Below, piece after piece: positions 1 to 8,038 of a stretch of 64,000 nt of DNA. The stretch comes from Solirubrobacterales bacterium (GTDB taxonomy: Bacteria > Actinomycetota > Thermoleophilia > Solirubrobacterales > 70-9), in NCBI GenBank assembly GCA_025936755.1, contig JAICSS010000006.1:1-64000 (forward strand), given 5' to 3'. The position numbers and the translations under genes were made by a program. The notes beneath the pieces are model-generated. The model was not told the origin of the DNA, ran no database searches, and saw nothing but the letters and a program-made list of their open reading frames with translations. Each line of letters starts with the position of its first letter. Positions within the stretch are counted from its first letter, which is position 1.

Positions 1-240
1 CCGAACCGTCTTCATGCAGACATTGTGAACGGGTGTGGGGTGGGGGTTGGGTGGGCGAGCACACCCAACCCAACAACCACCCCCCACACCGGCGGGAGGC
101 GGGCCGGGGGGGGGGCGGGCGGCCTCCCCCCCCCCCCCCCCCTGCGGCTCCTTCTCCTTTTTCTGACACTTTTTTGTCGGGGGTGTTTTTTGGTGGGGCG
201 AACAAAACCCCCAAACCCCCCCACCACACCCCCTTACGAA
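1..240. other. Low-complexity, probably unreliable contig end
   Basis: This stretch consists of runs of G or C up to about 18 bases long, T-rich runs and G/T- or C/A-only blocks. It bears no resemblance to the codon-structured DNA that starts at 245. Short open frames exist, but they encode only Pro/Gly/Arg-rich strings. The simplest reading is poor base calls at the end of a contig. A genuine simple-sequence tract is possible but less likely. No gene is supported here. Confidence 0.75.
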
Positions 241-244
241 GTGG

Positions 245-1219
245 CTAGCGGACCGGCGTCAGCGGTCCTTGGCCGCTGAGTACAGAGATCGCGTTGCGGG
301 CGGCCAGCTCGGCCATCGCGGTGCGGGTCTCGACCGTGGCCGAGCCGAGGTGCGGGACCAGCACGACGTTGTCGAGCTCCGGCAGCCGCCGCTCGACGTG
401 CGGCTCGCGCTCGTAGACGTCGAGGCCGGCGGCGGCGATCCGCCCCTCCTCCAGCGCCGCCGCCAGCGCCCCCTCGTCGACGACCGGGCCGCGGGCGGTG
501 TTGACGAGGACGGCGCTCGGCTTCATCGCCGCAAGCTCGGCCGCCCCGATCAGGTGATGCGTCTCCGGGGTCAGCGGGCAGTGGAGGCTGAGAACGTCGG
601 CCTCGGCCAGGAGCCGCTCCAGCGGCATCCGCTCCGCCTCCAGCCCGGCCTCGACCTCGGCCGGCGCCCGGTGGCGCGAGTGGTAGGCGATCCGCATGCC
701 GAAGGCGCGCGCCCGCTGCGCCACCCGCCTGCCGATCCCGCCGAGGCCGACGATCCCCAGCAGCTTCCCCTGCAGGCCGCCGCCGAGCATGAAGTGCATC
801 CCCCAGCTCCAGGCGCGGCCGGAGCGGACCAGCCGGTCCCCCTCGACGACCCGCCGCGTGGTCGCCAGGATCAGAGCCAGCGTCAGGTCGGCGGTCGCCT
901 CGTCGAGGACCCCGGGGGTGTTGGTGACGACGACCCCGCGCTCGGCCGCCGCCGCCACATCGACGTTGTCGTAGCCGACGGCGACGTTGGCGACGCAGCG
1001 CAGCTGCGGGCCCGCCGCATCCAGCAGCTCGGCGTCGACGCGGTCGCCGAGCAGGGTCAGGACCGCCTCGGCGCCGGCGACCAGGTCGAGCAGGTCCCGG
1101 CGCGGGATCGCCGCCTCGCGCTCGTCGCTGCGCACCTCGCCGGCCTCGCGCAGCAGCGCCACGGCGCTCTCGGGCAGGCGGTTGGTGAGGACGAAGAGCG
1201 GGCGCTGCGGCGCGGCCAT
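245..1219 (-). CDS. D-isomer-specific 2-hydroxyacid dehydrogenase (glyoxylate/hydroxypyruvate reductase-like)
   Basis: A 324-residue NAD(P)H-dependent oxidoreductase, the normal length for this family, which interconverts 2-oxoacids and D-2-hydroxyacids in the cytoplasm. The nucleotide-binding motif GLGGIGRRVA lies near residue 158. The substrate-binding VAVGYDNVD is near 79 and the catalytic-region NTARGPVVDEGAL near 240. The closing PHLGSAT near 289 carries the catalytic His. The ATG start has only a weak ribosome site and lies 9 nt after the stop of the phosphatase gene upstream, so the two may be cotranscribed. The exact substrate (glyoxylate, hydroxypyruvate or another) cannot be told from sequence. 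Confidence 0.9.
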   Translation of the reverse strand: MAAPQRPLFVLTNRLPESAVALLREAGEVRSDEREAAIPRRDLLDLVAGAEAVLTLLGDRVDAELLDAAGPQLRCVANVAVGYDNVDVAAAAERGVVVTNTPGVLDEATADLTLALILATTRRVVEGDRLVRSGRAWSWGMHFMLGGGLQGKLLGIVGLGGIGRRVAQRARAFGMRIAYHSRHRAPAEVEAGLEAERMPLERLLAEADVLSLHCPLTPETHHLIGAAELAAMKPSAVLVNTARGPVVDEGALAAALEEGRIAAAGLDVYEREPHVERRLPELDNVVLVPHLGSATVETRTAMAELAARNAISVLSGQGPLTPVR

Positions 1220-1228
1220 CGCCAGACG

Positions 1229-2272
1229 CTAACGCCCGGGTCGCGGCTTCAGCACCACCAGGCAGAGGTCGTCGCGGATCGGCCGGTCGGCCCAGGCGAG
1301 GATCGCCCGTTCGCTCTCGCCGGCGATCACCCGCGCGGCGAGCCCGGTGAGGGGAGCGATCACGCCCCTCAGCCCCTCGAGGCCGAACATCTGCTTGCCG
1401 CGCCGCACGTCGGTGGCGCCGTCGGTGTAGACGAGGAGGCCCTCGCTGCCGGCGATCGACGCCTCGGTGTTCTCCAGCTCCAGCCTCTGCTCGGCTCCGA
1501 GGAGGAAGGTCGACCCGTCGGCGGGGAGCTCGTCCAGCTGCGGCAGCCGCAGCGGCGGCGGGTGGCCGGCCCGCGCCCAGCAGACGCTCTCGTCCCCGGG
1601 CAGCAGCCGCACGCAGACGGCGCTGACCAGCTCGTGGCGGCGGCCGGGCCGGTCGGCGAGGGCGGCGTTGGCCATCGTCAGCAGCTCCGCCGGGTCGCTG
1701 GTGTTGGCGGCGAAGGCGGCGAAGCGGGCGCGGATGAAGGTGGCGAGCCGGGCCGCCTCCGGGCCGTGGCCGACGACGTCGCCGACGATCGCGACCGCCG
1801 AGCCGTCGGGCCCGTTGGTCAGCAGGTAGAAGTCGCCGGAGACGCCGAGTTCGGAGGGGACGAAGGCGGCCCCGGCCTCGACCCCGGCGAGGTCGGGGAT
1901 CTCGGTCGGGGTCAGCGCCGCCCGGATCGCCTCCAGTTCCTCCGCCGAGTGCTCGAGCGCCCGCAGCCGCTCGCTCACCCAGGAGGCGGTCGCGGCGACG
2001 GCGAAGAAGAACGCGGCGCGGATCGCCAGCGCCAGCCCGAAGTGCGGGACGTGGTGGAGGAGGTGCCCGATCGCGTAGAGGGCGACGCTCGCGAGGACGG
2101 CGAAGCAGGCGCCGCGGCGGCCGAACCACCAGGCGGCGAGCCCGATCGGCAGCGAGTAGAAGAAGGCGATCCCGGAGGAGGCGCTGGCGACCAGCAGCCA
2201 GGCGGCGAAGACGGCGAAGACCGCGAGGACGATCCAGGCGATGCGGGCGTTTCGCGAGAGGTCCCTCGGCAC
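1229..2272 (-). CDS. Membrane-anchored SpoIIE-type PP2C serine/threonine phosphatase
   Basis: A 347-residue protein with an N-terminal block of about four hydrophobic segments (residues 10-105), a short helical linker, and then a PP2C/SpoIIE domain. Metal-binding and catalytic signatures are visible: SGDFY near 147, VGDVVGHGPEA near 165, YTDGATD near 285 and DDLCLVVL near the C-terminus. Proteins of this type dephosphorylate anti-anti-sigma factors in partner-switching stress systems; no partner gene is nearby, so the target is unknown. The start is GTG with a poor ribosome site. The hydrophobic region replaces the GAF/PAS sensors often found, suggesting a membrane signal. Confidence 0.88.
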   Translation of the reverse strand: MPRDLSRNARIAWIVLAVFAVFAAWLLVASASSGIAFFYSLPIGLAAWWFGRRGACFAVLASVALYAIGHLLHHVPHFGLALAIRAAFFFAVAATASWVSERLRALEHSAEELEAIRAALTPTEIPDLAGVEAGAAFVPSELGVSGDFYLLTNGPDGSAVAIVGDVVGHGPEAARLATFIRARFAAFAANTSDPAELLTMANAALADRPGRRHELVSAVCVRLLPGDESVCWARAGHPPPLRLPQLDELPADGSTFLLGAEQRLELENTEASIAGSEGLLVYTDGATDVRRGKQMFGLEGLRGVIAPLTGLAARVIAGESERAILAWADRPIRDDLCLVVLKPRPGR

Positions 2273-2373
2273 TTGGGCGGACCCTACAACAGGCCCGCCC
2301 GCCGGCCGGTGACAAGCTCGGCGGGCGGGCGGGGTGCAGCTTTACGGTGGATCAGATGCGGCTCGGAAGGCTG

Positions 2374-2544
2374 CTAGTACCACTTCCCGCGGGCGAAGCC
2401 GCCGAATGCGATCAGCCCGATCAGGGCGACGATCAGCCCGATCCAGAAGCTCCAGACGATCATCAGCACGATCCCGATGATCACGAGGATGCCTCCCAAC
2501 GAGATCCCGCCGACGCCGGCTCCTCTATCTGCCCTGGTGTTCAT
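2374..2544 (-). CDS. Small two-helix membrane protein, 56 aa
   Basis: Reading on the minus strand from an ATG at 2544 gives 56 residues ending GGFARGKWY. After a short polar, Gly-containing start (about 15 residues) come two hydrophobic stretches, about residues 17-34 and 36-47, so it is probably an integral hairpin membrane protein. A strong ribosome site (GGAGGA) lies 4 nt ahead of the ATG, which supports translation despite the small size. No family is firmly recognised. It resembles the short hydrophobic hypotheticals common in soil actinobacteria. It lies downstream of the DUF4235 and YihY genes and could be part of an envelope operon. Confidence 0.65.
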   Translation of the reverse strand: MNTRADRGAGVGGISLGGILVIIGIVLMIVWSFWIGLIVALIGLIAFGGFARGKWY

Positions 2545-2619
2545 CTGTCCTCCGTTTCGACGTGTGCAGTGTCATCAGACGACTGGTCTGCACCAACAGC
2601 TACCCCGAGCGTCCCTTTC

Positions 2620-2895
2620 TCACTCCGGTTCGGGGGCCTCCTCGCCCGGCCACTTGCCGGTCAATTTCGCGAAGGAGGTGCGGGTGCCGTGGTCGACCAG
2701 GCCTTTGACGAGGCGGAAGATCGCCCCCTCGACCAGCAGCGCCGCGACCAGCTTCGGCCAGGAGAACTCGCGGTGCTCGGGCTTCGGCGGCTCCTCTTCG
2801 TCGATCAGCCCCCAGACCTGTTCGAAGACCTTCTTGCCGACGAGCCCGGCGATCAGGCCGAGCACGAGGCTGATCGGGGCGAAGACGACCTTCAT
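2620..2895 (-). CDS. DUF4235 family membrane protein, 91 aa
   Basis: A 91-residue protein with a first hydrophobic helix at residues 3-20 containing the family-like pattern GLIAGLVGKKVFEQVW. A charged Glu/Pro-rich linker follows, then a second helix (about 50-68), and the protein closes with the FAKLTGKWPG motif typical of DUF4235. Function is unknown; the family is widespread in actinobacteria and usually sits next to envelope or YihY genes, as here. It begins 26 nt after the YihY stop and probably shares its transcript. Confidence 0.8.
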   Translation of the reverse strand: MKVVFAPISLVLGLIAGLVGKKVFEQVWGLIDEEEPPKPEHREFSWPKLVAALLVEGAIFRLVKGLVDHGTRTSFAKLTGKWPGEEAPEPE

Positions 2896-2921
2896 TGCGT
2901 GGCTCCCATGGATCGCTCCTC

Positions 2922-3884
2922 TCAGGTGGTCTTCTGGTCCTTGGGCTCGTCCCGCGGCTCCAGCTGGATCTCCTTCTCGGCCCGCGGACGACCTTCGTCG
3001 ATCTCGGCGCTGCGCTCGCGCTCGGCGTTCATCTGGTGGCCGAAGAGGATCGCCAGGTTGGTGATCCAGAACCAGAGCAGCAGCACGACGAGGCCGGCGA
3101 GGGTGCCGTAAGTCTTGTCGTAGGAGCTGAAGTTGGAGACGTAGAAGGCGAAGATGGCCGAGGCGACGGCCCAGACGACGATCGCGACCAGCGCCCCCGG
3201 GGTCACCCACTTGAAGCCGCGCAGCTTCACGTTCGGCGTCGTGTAGTAGAGGACGTCGACCATGAGGATGAAGATCGCCGCCATCACCGGCCACTTGGCG
3301 ACGTTCCAGACGTCGACCGCGGTGCTGCTGAGGCCGATCGGGCCGGCGACCGCTTCGACCACCGGGCCGGTGAGGACGAGGCCGACGGCGAGCAGCGCCA
3401 TCATCACGATCATCGCCAGGGTGACCGCGATCTGCAGCGGCCGCAGCTTCCAGAACGGGCGGCCCTCGGGGGTCTCGTAGATGATGTTCGAGGCGCGGGT
3501 GAAGGCGCCGACGTAGCCGGAGGCCGACCACAGCGCCACCGCCAGGCCGACGACGAAGGCGAGGCCGGCCGCGCTCTGGTTTTCGACGATCGATTTGATC
3601 GGCCCTTCGAAGGTTTCGGCGCCGGATTCGGGGCCGATTTCGGTGATGATTTCGGTCAGCTTCGAGGTCGTCGTCTGCGGGTCGCCGAAGATCCCGATCA
3701 GCGAGACCATCGCGATCAGCGCCGGGAACAGCGAGAGCAGGCCGTAGTAGGTGAGCGCCGCCGCCCAGTCGCTGAGGTTGTCCTCCTGGAACTCGGTCAG
3801 CGTCCGCCTGAAGGTCGACGGGACGCCGGACTTCGAGGCCTCGCCCTCGGGCCTGTAATCGCGGCGGACGCCGTTTCCCTCCAT
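2922..3884 (-). CDS. YihY/BrkB-family inner membrane protein
   Basis: A 320-residue polytopic protein with about six hydrophobic segments. Signatures of the YihY family are present: LTYYGLLSLFPALIAM near residue 45, a WSASGYVGAFTRA segment near 150, and GTLAGLVVLLLWFWITNLAILFG near the C-terminus. The C-terminal 40 residues are highly charged and probably cytoplasmic. The family was once called ribonuclease BN by mistake; its real function is unsettled. It heads a likely operon with the DUF4235 gene. Confidence 0.9.
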   Translation of the reverse strand: MEGNGVRRDYRPEGEASKSGVPSTFRRTLTEFQEDNLSDWAAALTYYGLLSLFPALIAMVSLIGIFGDPQTTTSKLTEIITEIGPESGAETFEGPIKSIVENQSAAGLAFVVGLAVALWSASGYVGAFTRASNIIYETPEGRPFWKLRPLQIAVTLAMIVMMALLAVGLVLTGPVVEAVAGPIGLSSTAVDVWNVAKWPVMAAIFILMVDVLYYTTPNVKLRGFKWVTPGALVAIVVWAVASAIFAFYVSNFSSYDKTYGTLAGLVVLLLWFWITNLAILFGHQMNAERERSAEIDEGRPRAEKEIQLEPRDEPKDQKTT

Positions 3885-3924
3885 ACCGGCTACCTGCCCG
3901 TTCCCCCCGCCTCCTAATCCCGCG

Positions 3925-3972
3925 TCGTTTCCCGACTTTTGGGTGCCATAGGAACCAAAAGGGTGGAAACGA
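3925..3972. repeat. Palindromic repeat family A, copy 1
   Basis: A 48-bp element with outer arms TCGTTTCC/GGAAACGA (8 bp, perfect) and inner arms CTTTTGG/CCAAAAG around a CCATAGG-containing loop. The outer and inner stems are separated by 3-nt bulges on each side. It lies in the gap between the YihY start and the LigD stop. A second 48-bp copy with the same outer arms is at 50980-51027. It is not a rho-independent terminator in form, having no T-tract after the stem. Confidence 0.75.
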
Positions 3973-3975
3973 TCT

Positions 3976-6396
3976 TCAGATTGGCGGTAGCTGCTGCTCT
4001 TCGCTGAGGAGGGGGGCGAAGAGGTCGCCTTTGGCGGCGACGCGCTCCAGGACGGCGGCGTGGTCGAAGACGAGGGCCGCGCGGTCCTCGGCCGCCAGTG
4101 CCGCCTCGACCTCGTCCCACTCCAGCGGCGTCGAGACCGTCGGCCGCTCTTTCGCCCGCAGCGAGTAGACGCAGACGGTGGTCTTGTGGCGGTCGTTCTG
4201 GCTCCAGTCGATGAGGACGCGGCCGGGGCGTTTCGCTTTCGACATCTGCGAGACGACGCGGTCGGGGAACCTGCGCTCCAGGGTCTCGGCGACCGCCTTC
4301 GCGAAGGGCTTGGTCTCGGCGTAGGTGATGTCGCTGTTCAACGGGACGTAGAGCTGCATCCCCTTCGAGCCCGAGGTCTTCGGGTAGCACTCGAGACCCA
4401 GCTGCTCGAACATCCCCCGCAGCCAGACCGCGACCTGGGCGCAGTCGACGACGTCGGCGGGGGCGCCGGGGTCGAGGTCGAAGACCATCGAGGTCGGCCG
4501 CTCCATATCCGCGCAGCGGGAGAGCGAGGTGTGCATCTCGATGTCGGCGAGGTTGGCGAGCCAGACCAGCGTCGCCGTGTCTTCGACCACGCAGTAGTCG
4601 ATCTCGCCCTTGTGGCGATCGCTGTAGACGCTCGCCGTGCTCACCCAGTCCGGCCGGTGTTTCGGGCAGCACTTCTCGTAGAAGTGTTTCCCTTCGACCC
4701 CTTCGGGATAGCGCTTCAGGGTCAGCGGCCGGCCGCGCAGGTGCGGCAGCAGCACCTCGCCGATCCGCGCGTACCAGTCGATCAGCTCGCCCTTGGTGAA
4801 GCCGGTCTGCGGGTAGAGCACCTTGTCGAGGTTGGAGAGGTCGAGCTCGCGGTCTTCGACCGTGACCGCGGCTTTGCTGCGTGCCCGTTTCACCGCGGTC
4901 GCGGTCAGCCGCTCGCCCTGCGGGTCGGTCGCCTGCTCGAGCACGACCTCCTCGGCCGGCTTGTCCTCGCGCAGGCCTTTGAAGGCGCCGTGGCGGACCA
5001 TCCCCTCCTTCGTCATCTGTCGGAACTCGATCTCGGCGACCAGCTGGGGCTTGACGAAGATCGCGCCTTTCGGCGGTTTGGTGCCGGCGCCGAAGGGGCT
5101 GGTCTTGCGCTCCAGCGGGGCGAGCCGCGCCATCAAGGCGACCAGGTCCTGCTCTTTGAACCCGGTCCCGACTTTGCCGCCGTAGCGGAGGACCGGCTTG
5201 CCCCCGTCCTCCTCGAAGTAGCCGACCAGGAGCGCTCCCAGGTGGTTGCGGCGCCGGCCTTCTCCCGGCGTCCAGCCGCCGATCACCATCTCCTGCCGCG
5301 TCGTGTTTTTCACCTTCAGCCAGGTGCCGGTGCGCTTGCCCGGGCAGTAGACGGAGTCGAGCCGCTTCAGCATCACGCCCTCCAGCCCCTGCTCCTTGCT
5401 CGCCACCAAGAGCTCCTTGGCGCGGCCGACCGAGTAGCCGGGGGTCTGCCAGCTCTCGCCGGAGAGCCCGAGCCCTTCCAGCAGCTCGCGGCGGCGCGTG
5501 TACGGCTCGCCGGTCACGTCTTCGCCGTCTAGATAAAGGAGGTCGAAGACGACGTAGACGACGGGGTGGGTTTTCATCCGCCGTTTGACCACGTTCGGGT
5601 CGGTGTTGTGGATCCGCTGCTGCAGGCGCTCGAAGCTCGGCTTGCCGTTCTCGTCGAAGGCGACCAGCTCACCGTCGAGGACGGCGTCGTGAGACCCCAG
5701 GGCGCGGTGGATCCGCCGCACCTCGGGGTACTGGACGCTGACGTCGTTGAGGTTGCGGGTCTGCAGCGTCACCCGGCCCGGCCGGCAGTAGGCGAGCGCC
5801 CGCACCCCGTCCCACTTCACCTCGACCGCCCACCTGCCGTCCTCGCGCGGCAGGGTCGAGAGCCGCGCCAGCATCGGCACCACGTTCTCCGGGAACGGGT
5901 CGCGCTCGCGCACGGGCGGGTCGATCCGGTGGATCATCCAGTCCTTCTCGGCCTTGCCGGCGCGGAAGAGCGCATAGCGGCCCTGCAGGCGCCCGCCGTG
6001 GAACTCGACCATCACTTTCCCCGGCTCCCACTTCTCCAGCTCGTAGGTGCCGGCGTCCCAGATCTTCATCGTCCCGGCGCCGTAGGAGCCCTTCGGAATC
6101 TCCCCCTCCCAGTCCAGGTAGGAGAGCGGGTGGTCCTCGGTGTGGACGGCCTTGCGGTTCTCCTCGGGGGTCTCCGGGATGCCGTTCGGGATCGCCCAGG
6201 AGGCGGCGACCCCGTCGTGCTCGAGCCGCAGGTCCCAGTGCAGGCGGCGGGCGCTGTGTTCCTGGACGACGAAGCGCGGCGCGCCCTTCCTCCTGCGCCG
6301 CTGCTTCGGCGCCGGCTCGGAGGTCCTGCCGAAGTCCCGCTTGCGCTCGTACTCGGTCAGCTCGTCTTTTGCCTGCTCGGTCTTCGTCTTCGCCAT
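3976..6396 (-). CDS. ligD: Multifunctional ATP-dependent DNA ligase LigD (end joining)
   Basis: An 806-residue enzyme of bacterial non-homologous end joining with three domains. The 3'-phosphoesterase domain (about 30-165) carries HSARRLHWDLRLE. The ATP-dependent ligase domain (about 185-490) carries the adenylated lysine in EVKWDGVR. The primase-like polymerase domain (about 515-795) has the metal-binding DLDP motif near residue 650. The order PE-LIG-POL matches Pseudomonas LigD, not the POL-PE-LIG order of mycobacteria. Ku, its usual partner, is not in the window. The ATG start at 6396 lies only 11 nt from the start of the divergent peptidase gene, so promoters must overlap coding sequence. 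Confidence 0.95.
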   Translation of the reverse strand: MAKTKTEQAKDELTEYERKRDFGRTSEPAPKQRRRRKGAPRFVVQEHSARRLHWDLRLEHDGVAASWAIPNGIPETPEENRKAVHTEDHPLSYLDWEGEIPKGSYGAGTMKIWDAGTYELEKWEPGKVMVEFHGGRLQGRYALFRAGKAEKDWMIHRIDPPVRERDPFPENVVPMLARLSTLPREDGRWAVEVKWDGVRALAYCRPGRVTLQTRNLNDVSVQYPEVRRIHRALGSHDAVLDGELVAFDENGKPSFERLQQRIHNTDPNVVKRRMKTHPVVYVVFDLLYLDGEDVTGEPYTRRRELLEGLGLSGESWQTPGYSVGRAKELLVASKEQGLEGVMLKRLDSVYCPGKRTGTWLKVKNTTRQEMVIGGWTPGEGRRRNHLGALLVGYFEEDGGKPVLRYGGKVGTGFKEQDLVALMARLAPLERKTSPFGAGTKPPKGAIFVKPQLVAEIEFRQMTKEGMVRHGAFKGLREDKPAEEVVLEQATDPQGERLTATAVKRARSKAAVTVEDRELDLSNLDKVLYPQTGFTKGELIDWYARIGEVLLPHLRGRPLTLKRYPEGVEGKHFYEKCCPKHRPDWVSTASVYSDRHKGEIDYCVVEDTATLVWLANLADIEMHTSLSRCADMERPTSMVFDLDPGAPADVVDCAQVAVWLRGMFEQLGLECYPKTSGSKGMQLYVPLNSDITYAETKPFAKAVAETLERRFPDRVVSQMSKAKRPGRVLIDWSQNDRHKTTVCVYSLRAKERPTVSTPLEWDEVEAALAAEDRAALVFDHAAVLERVAAKGDLFAPLLSEEQQLPPI

Positions 6397-6407
6397 AGGA
6401 TCGGTGC

Positions 6408-7763
6408 TTGCGCTCTACTCGGCCCAGCCTCTCGATTCTCCTCCTGGTCTGCCTCGGCTGGGTCCTGGCGGGGAGCGCCTCGGCGGAGCAGCCGCGGGAA
6501 CCCTTCTTCCCCGGCGCCGGCAGCCGCACCTACGACGCCTCCTCCTATGACGTCCGTCTCGCCTACCGCGGCGACGGGAGCATCCGCGCCTCGACCGCGA
6601 TCAAGGCGCTGACGACGAGGCGGGTGACCGAGTTCTCCCTCGACTTCTTCGGCCCGCGGGTGAACGCGGTGAAGGTCAACGGCAGGGCGGCCCGATTCAG
6701 CCGCAGCCACGGCAAGCTGCGCGTCCGCCCCGCGCGGGCGGTTCCGAAGGGTGCGGTGCTGGCGGCGACCATCTCCTATGCGGGGACCCCGCCGGAAATC
6801 ACCGACCCCGACGGCTCGCGGGAGGGTTGGCACCAGACCTACGACGGGGCGCTGGCGGTCGGCGAGCCGCAGGGAACCGCGGCCTGGATCCCCTGCAACA
6901 ACGTCCCGACCGACAAGGCCGAGTTCAAGTTCACGGTCAGCGTGCCGGTGGGGCTGAAGGCGGTCGCCAACGGACGGCTGAGAAAGGTAGAGCGCCGGGG
7001 CGGGCGGACGACCTACCGCTGGACCGAACCGGCGCCGATGAGCACCTACCTGGCGGTCCTAGACATCGGCCGCGGCCGGCTCGTCAGGGGGGCGGCCGGG
7101 GGTGAGCCGTCCTGGACGCTGGTCGACCCGCTCCTGGCGCGGCGCTCGCAGCGGGTCCTCGCGCACCTGCCCGAGGTTGTCGGGTTCGAGGCCCGGCTCT
7201 TCGGCGGCTACCCGTTCGACTCCGCCGGCTCGATCGTCGACTTCGCTCCGGGGCTCGGCTACGCGCTGGAGAGCCAGAGCCGGCCGATTTACGCCTTCAC
7301 CCCCGACCTCACCACGCTGGTCCACGAGACCGCGCACCAGTGGTTCGGCGACGCGGTCGGGCTCGAGAGCTGGCCGCAGATCTGGCTCAACGAGGGCTTC
7401 GCGACCTGGACCGAGTGGTACTACGCCGAGCGCCACGGCGGCCGCAGCGCCCACGCCGTCCTCGAGCGCCTGCTCCGGGTGCCGGCGAGCGAGACGGGGT
7501 TCTGGAACCCGCCCTCGGGACGGCCGGCCAGCGCCCGGCAGCTCTTCGGCCCCAGCATCTACGTCCGCGGCGCGATGACCCTGCAGGCGCTGCGGGAGAA
7601 GATCGGGACGAAGGCGATGCTGCGACTGCTGCGCCGCTGGGCGGCCGAGCACCGCTACGGCAACGCCACCACCGAGGAGTTCGTCGCGCTCGCCGAAGAG
7701 GTCTCGGGGCGCGACCTCGGAGCATTCTTCCGCCGCTGGCTGTACCGGCGGGGGAAGCCGTGA
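6408..7763 (+). CDS. Secreted M1-family zinc metallopeptidase
   Basis: A 451-residue protein with a cleavable signal peptide (hydrophobic residues 8-24, ending ASA). The M1 catalytic signature HETAHQWFG near residue 307 is followed by NEGFATW, the third zinc ligand Glu lying 19 residues after the second His. The N-terminal beta domain and catalytic domain are present, but the long C-terminal ERAP/APN domain is missing, as in compact M1 enzymes. TTG at 6408 is chosen because an AGGA box lies 7 nt upstream and the signal peptide begins immediately. Substrate preference cannot be predicted. Confidence 0.88.
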   Translation: MRSTRPSLSILLLVCLGWVLAGSASAEQPREPFFPGAGSRTYDASSYDVRLAYRGDGSIRASTAIKALTTRRVTEFSLDFFGPRVNAVKVNGRAARFSRSHGKLRVRPARAVPKGAVLAATISYAGTPPEITDPDGSREGWHQTYDGALAVGEPQGTAAWIPCNNVPTDKAEFKFTVSVPVGLKAVANGRLRKVERRGGRTTYRWTEPAPMSTYLAVLDIGRGRLVRGAAGGEPSWTLVDPLLARRSQRVLAHLPEVVGFEARLFGGYPFDSAGSIVDFAPGLGYALESQSRPIYAFTPDLTTLVHETAHQWFGDAVGLESWPQIWLNEGFATWTEWYYAERHGGRSAHAVLERLLRVPASETGFWNPPSGRPASARQLFGPSIYVRGAMTLQALREKIGTKAMLRLLRRWAAEHRYGNATTEEFVALAEEVSGRDLGAFFRRWLYRRGKP

Positions 7764-8038
7764 GGCGAGCGGCCGCCCACTAGCTCGTCGAGACCGCCCA
7801 GACCTCGGGCCTGCCCCTGGTCGCCCCAGAGGAGCGCGACGCCGGGCGAGCGACATCCTCGGCACCGGTGAGCTATTCGCGGCCCCAGATGACCGACCGC
7901 AGACGGCCTCTGGGCCCACGGCATTTAATCTTCGGCGGTAGCACCGTCAGGAAGCAGCTGTTTGCATCGATTTCCACTGTCATCCAAGCCAGATCGCTGG
8001 AGGAAAGACTGCAAGCGGGTCGGCGCGCTGAATTATTG

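Noticed and set aside
269-2377. 702-codon open frame on the + strand
   Set aside because: It is the antisense shadow of the hydroxyacid dehydrogenase and phosphatase genes, which carry complete motifs; its composition is Asp/Arg/Pro-rich with no domain. The same applies to other long + strand frames opposite the mce, MMPL and hem genes.
2564-2593. Hairpin GTGCAG/CTGCAC with an inner CAGAC/GTCTG stem between the DUF4235 gene and the 56-aa gene
   Set aside because: The alternative stems are short and there is no T-tract, so neither a terminator nor a regulatory RNA is supported.
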